Assembly: GCF_007994735.1 (NCBI RefSeq)
Contig: NZ_VOIL01000001.1
Location: 1,426,001 to 1,490,000, forward strand
Length of the DNA: 64,000 bases
Reading direction: 5' to 3'
Source of the DNA: Nesterenkonia populi
Lineage (GTDB): Bacteria; Actinomycetota; Actinomycetes; Actinomycetales; Micrococcaceae
Below the pieces are notes generated by a model. That model was not told the DNA's origin and did not search any database. It saw nothing but the letters and a program-made list of their open reading frames with translations. Shown in pieces: positions 62,093-64,000 of this stretch. The position numbers were made by a program, and so were the translations under genes. Position 1 is the stretch's first letter, and each line of letters starts with the position of its first letter.

Positions 62093-62857
62093 ATGGCGGA
62101 GAATACGGGCAAGGAGGGCGGCACGGTGCAGTCGGTGGACCGGGCCGCAAAGATCCTCGAGCTGCTCCGCCGGGAGTCCGGGCTGACGATCAGCGAGATC
62201 GCCCGCCGGCTTCAGGTCCACCGCTCCACCGCCTTCCGCCTGCTGGCCACCTTGGAGGAGCATGACCTGGTGGAGCAGGAGCAGGTCCGCGGCGGGTTTC
62301 GGCTCGGCTTCGGAGTGCTTCGGATGGCCGGGGCGGTCACCGGCCGCATCGATCTGGCCCGGGATGCTCAGCAGTGCTGCGACGCCGCGGCTGAGGAGCT
62401 CAATGAGACCGTCAATGCGGCGATCCTCGACGCCGGAGCGGCGATGACCATCACCCAGACCGAGGGCAAGCGGATGATTGGCGTTGCCCAGCAGTACGTA
62501 GGCCAGCGGGGGCCGCTGCACGCCACGTCCACCGGCAAGGTGCTGCTGGCCCACGGCGACCCTGCCGAGCAGCGGCGAGTCATCGGCTCTGCGCTGACGG
62601 CCTACACCGCTTCGACGGTCGTGGAGACTGCTGGGCTTGAGGCTGAGCTGGAGAAGGTCCTCGAGCGCGGCTGGGCCTCAGCGGTGGCTGAGTGGGAGGA
62701 GGGGATCAACGCTGTCGCCGTCCCCATCCAGGATGCGGTGGGGCAGACAGTGGCCGCGCTCTCCGTCACTGCGCCGGCGTTCAGGCTTCCGGAGTCCAGC
62801 TTCGAGGCTCATGTGGGAGTTCTCCGCGAGGCCGCGGCATTTATTTCTGGCAGGTAA
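62093..62857 (+). CDS. IclR family transcriptional regulator of betaine degradation
   Basis: The product has 254 residues, the normal family length. The N-terminal winged helix-turn-helix is at about residues 12-75 (VQSVDRAAKILELL, then LTISEIARRLQVHRSTAFRLLATLE). The C-terminal effector domain includes GPLHATSTGKVLLAH and GINAVAVPIQD. It lies between the two catabolic transcription units, divergent from the Rieske operon and upstream of the dimethylglycine oxidase gene. The repeated palindrome in both promoters is its probable operator. The effector may be betaine, dimethylglycine or a related amine. Its own leader is unusually A-rich (62046-62077), with weak ribosome binding. Confidence 0.85.
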   Translation: MAENTGKEGGTVQSVDRAAKILELLRRESGLTISEIARRLQVHRSTAFRLLATLEEHDLVEQEQVRGGFRLGFGVLRMAGAVTGRIDLARDAQQCCDAAAEELNETVNAAILDAGAAMTITQTEGKRMIGVAQQYVGQRGPLHATSTGKVLLAHGDPAEQRRVIGSALTAYTASTVVETAGLEAELEKVLERGWASAVAEWEEGINAVAVPIQDAVGQTVAALSVTAPAFRLPESSFEAHVGVLREAAAFISGR

Positions 62858-62885
62858 AACTTTCTTCTTGACCCTAGGATCAGCT

Positions 62886-62913
62886 TTGTACGCGGACTCG
62901 GCCGTTCTAGTCT
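62886..62913 (+). promoter_or_regulatory. Promoter of the dimethylglycine oxidase gene
   Basis: TTGTAC (62886-62891) and TAGTCT (62908-62913) are spaced by 16 nt. Transcription would begin near 62920, just upstream of operator site 2, so a bound repressor would sit over the initially transcribed region. Confidence 0.45.
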
Positions 62914-62933
62914 TGTCGCATCATGAGCGCGGC

Positions 62934-62950
62934 GTTGCACAATACGCAAC
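62934..62950. promoter_or_regulatory. IclR-type operator, site 2 (GTTGC-N7-GCAAC)
   Basis: GTTGCACAATACGCAAC is a 17-bp dyad with the same half-sites and spacing as site 1. It lies 21 bp before the ATG of the dimethylglycine oxidase gene and immediately upstream of its AGGGAGGTG ribosome binding site. Confidence 0.7.
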
Positions 62951-62971
62951 GCACGATGGAGGGAGGTGCAG

Positions 62972-64000
62972 ATGGCACCACGAGTCGTCATCATCGGCCT
63001 CGGCGTAGTGGGCTCAGCCCTCGCCGACGAACTGGTCCTCAGGGGGTGGAATCAGGTCACCGTGGTGGACCAGGGGCCCCTCTACGTCACCGGGGGCTCC
63101 AGCTCCCACGCTCCCGGGTTCGTCTTCCAGACCAGCCCCAGCCGCAGCATGTCCCAGCTCGCGCAGCGCACCCTCGACAAGCTCGACGGACTCGAGGTCA
63201 GAGGAGAGTGGGTGATGAAGCGCACCGGCGGCCTGGAGATCGCCACTACCGCCGAGCGCGACCGGGAGCTGAGCCGCCGCCACGGCTTCGCCGACGCCTG
63301 GGGGATCCCCTCGCGTCTCATCGGCCCCGGAGAGATCGAGGCTCTCTGGCCTGACCTGGACACCTCCAGCATTCATTCCGCCCTGCACACTCCCACCGAC
63401 GCCGTCGTCAAAGGAGTGCGCGCCGTCGAGCTCCAGGCCCGACGTGCCCAAGCCGGCGGGGCCCAGATCCTGCCGAACACCAAGGTGGTCGGCATCGCTG
63501 TTCGCGGCTCCCGCACCACAGGGGTGGACGTCGTGCCTGTCGGTGCAGCGCCGGATGCCGAGCCGCAGCGCATTGAGGCAGACATCGTCATCGCTGCCGC
63601 AGGGCTCTGGGGACCCGGCATGGCAAGAGAGCTGCTCGGCTTTGAGATTCCGATGCTGCCGGTGGAGCACGGATTCGGCTTCAGCACATCCGTGCCCCAA
63701 CTGGCCGGCCTGGATGACCGCACCGAGACCGTCAGGCCCATGCTGCGTCACCAGGACCACGCCATGTACCTGCGCGAATGGGGGCGGCGCATTGCCGTCG
63801 GCGCCTACGAGCACCGGCCCCTGCCGGTGGAGCACCAGAAGCTCGCCACCGCGGAGGAGTTCGAGCGCACCGGCGTCCACCCGGCTGTCAAGCCCTTCAC
63901 CGAGGAGGACTTCGCCCCCACCTGGGCCGAGGCCCAGCGGCTGCTGCCCGGCATGCTCGGTGAGGGCACCGGGGTTCAGCTGGACCGTGCGATGTCCTTC
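62972..64000 (+). CDS. Dimethylglycine oxidase (partial, C-terminus outside window)
   Basis: This flavoprotein oxidises N,N-dimethylglycine to sarcosine with oxygen, giving hydrogen peroxide and passing the methylene group to tetrahydrofolate in a C-terminal domain. 343 residues are visible and the frame is open at the window edge. RVVIIGLGVVGSALADEL is the FAD motif. GGSSSHAPGFVFQTSPS carries the His that aligns with the covalent-flavin region of Arthrobacter globiformis dimethylglycine oxidase, which this sequence follows closely as I recall it. MLRHQDHAMYLREWGRRIAVGAYEHRP is another matching block. Sarcosine dehydrogenase-like relatives are the alternative. A strong ribosome binding site (GGGAGGTG) precedes the ATG. 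Confidence 0.85.
   Translation, partial: MAPRVVIIGLGVVGSALADELVLRGWNQVTVVDQGPLYVTGGSSSHAPGFVFQTSPSRSMSQLAQRTLDKLDGLEVRGEWVMKRTGGLEIATTAERDRELSRRHGFADAWGIPSRLIGPGEIEALWPDLDTSSIHSALHTPTDAVVKGVRAVELQARRAQAGGAQILPNTKVVGIAVRGSRTTGVDVVPVGAAPDAEPQRIEADIVIAAAGLWGPGMARELLGFEIPMLPVEHGFGFSTSVPQLAGLDDRTETVRPMLRHQDHAMYLREWGRRIAVGAYEHRPLPVEHQKLATAEEFERTGVHPAVKPFTEEDFAPTWAEAQRLLPGMLGEGTGVQLDRAMSF

Noticed and set aside
61992..62186. 64-residue frame in the iclR promoter region
   Set aside because: It overlaps the iclR start, lacks a ribosome binding site and has no family features.
1..64000. tRNA, rRNA, CRISPR arrays, insertion sequences or prophage
   Set aside because: No clover-leaf with a TTC-arm sequence, no repeat-spacer series, and no transposase, integrase or phage protein was seen on either strand.

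Overview
The window is 64 kb of high-GC DNA. It has very strong G/C preference at third codon positions, densely packed operons and many promoters that place the start codon directly at the predicted transcription start. The gene content (Mfd, mycobacterial-type LpdA, SigK/RskA with a fasciclin lipoprotein, CodA-type choline oxidase, Arthrobacter-type dimethylglycine oxidase) points to an actinobacterium of the Micrococcaceae. The acidic secreted proteins and the many compatible-solute genes suggest a salt-tolerant member such as Nesterenkonia or a relative; the genus is an inference. I found no rRNA, tRNA, CRISPR array, insertion sequence or phage gene. No gene-free stretch exceeds about 300 bases.

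Layout. 1-11.4 kb: the start of metN, mfd, an acyltransferase, and a nucleoside-salvage run (lpdA, purine nucleoside phosphorylase, phosphosugar mutase, deoC). 11.5-16.8 kb: a membrane protein, a phosphotransferase, a TPR protein and a betaine-binding-like lipoprotein. 16.9-23.4 kb: two tandem paralogous aminotransferases, xseA-xseB and ispH. 23.5-29.4 kb: three transporters (TauE/SafE, MFS, SLC13), rmuC and a histidine phosphatase. 29.5-34.8 kb: a choline uptake and oxidation operon (BCCT transporter, betB, codA). 35-41.4 kb: ychF, a small membrane protein, a large LuxR-type ATPase regulator and a membrane glycosyltransferase. 41.6-48 kb: an exo/endonuclease-phosphatase protein, a tightly coupled five-gene envelope-lipid operon and a divergent flavoprotein. 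48.1-52.1 kb: fasciclin lipoprotein, sigK, rskA and a membrane molybdopterin oxidoreductase. 52.1-57.7 kb: a hypothetical protein, a DEAD-box helicase with no canonical start codon, a nitroreductase and a large catalase. 57.7-64 kb: a glycine betaine degradation locus.

Two parts of the window fit into one pathway. The 29-35 kb operon imports choline or betaine and oxidises choline to glycine betaine. The 57.7-64 kb locus encodes a Rieske ferredoxin, a ferredoxin reductase, a Rieske oxygenase with the ECYHC signature of quaternary-amine demethylases, L-serine dehydratase, an IclR regulator and dimethylglycine oxidase. Together they predict the route betaine to dimethylglycine to sarcosine, then glycine, serine and pyruvate. 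Two near-identical 17-bp palindromes (GTTGC-N7-GCAAC) lie at the two divergent catabolic promoters and are the probable IclR operators. Two of the enzymes (choline oxidase, dimethylglycine oxidase) make hydrogen peroxide, and a large catalase gene abuts the locus.
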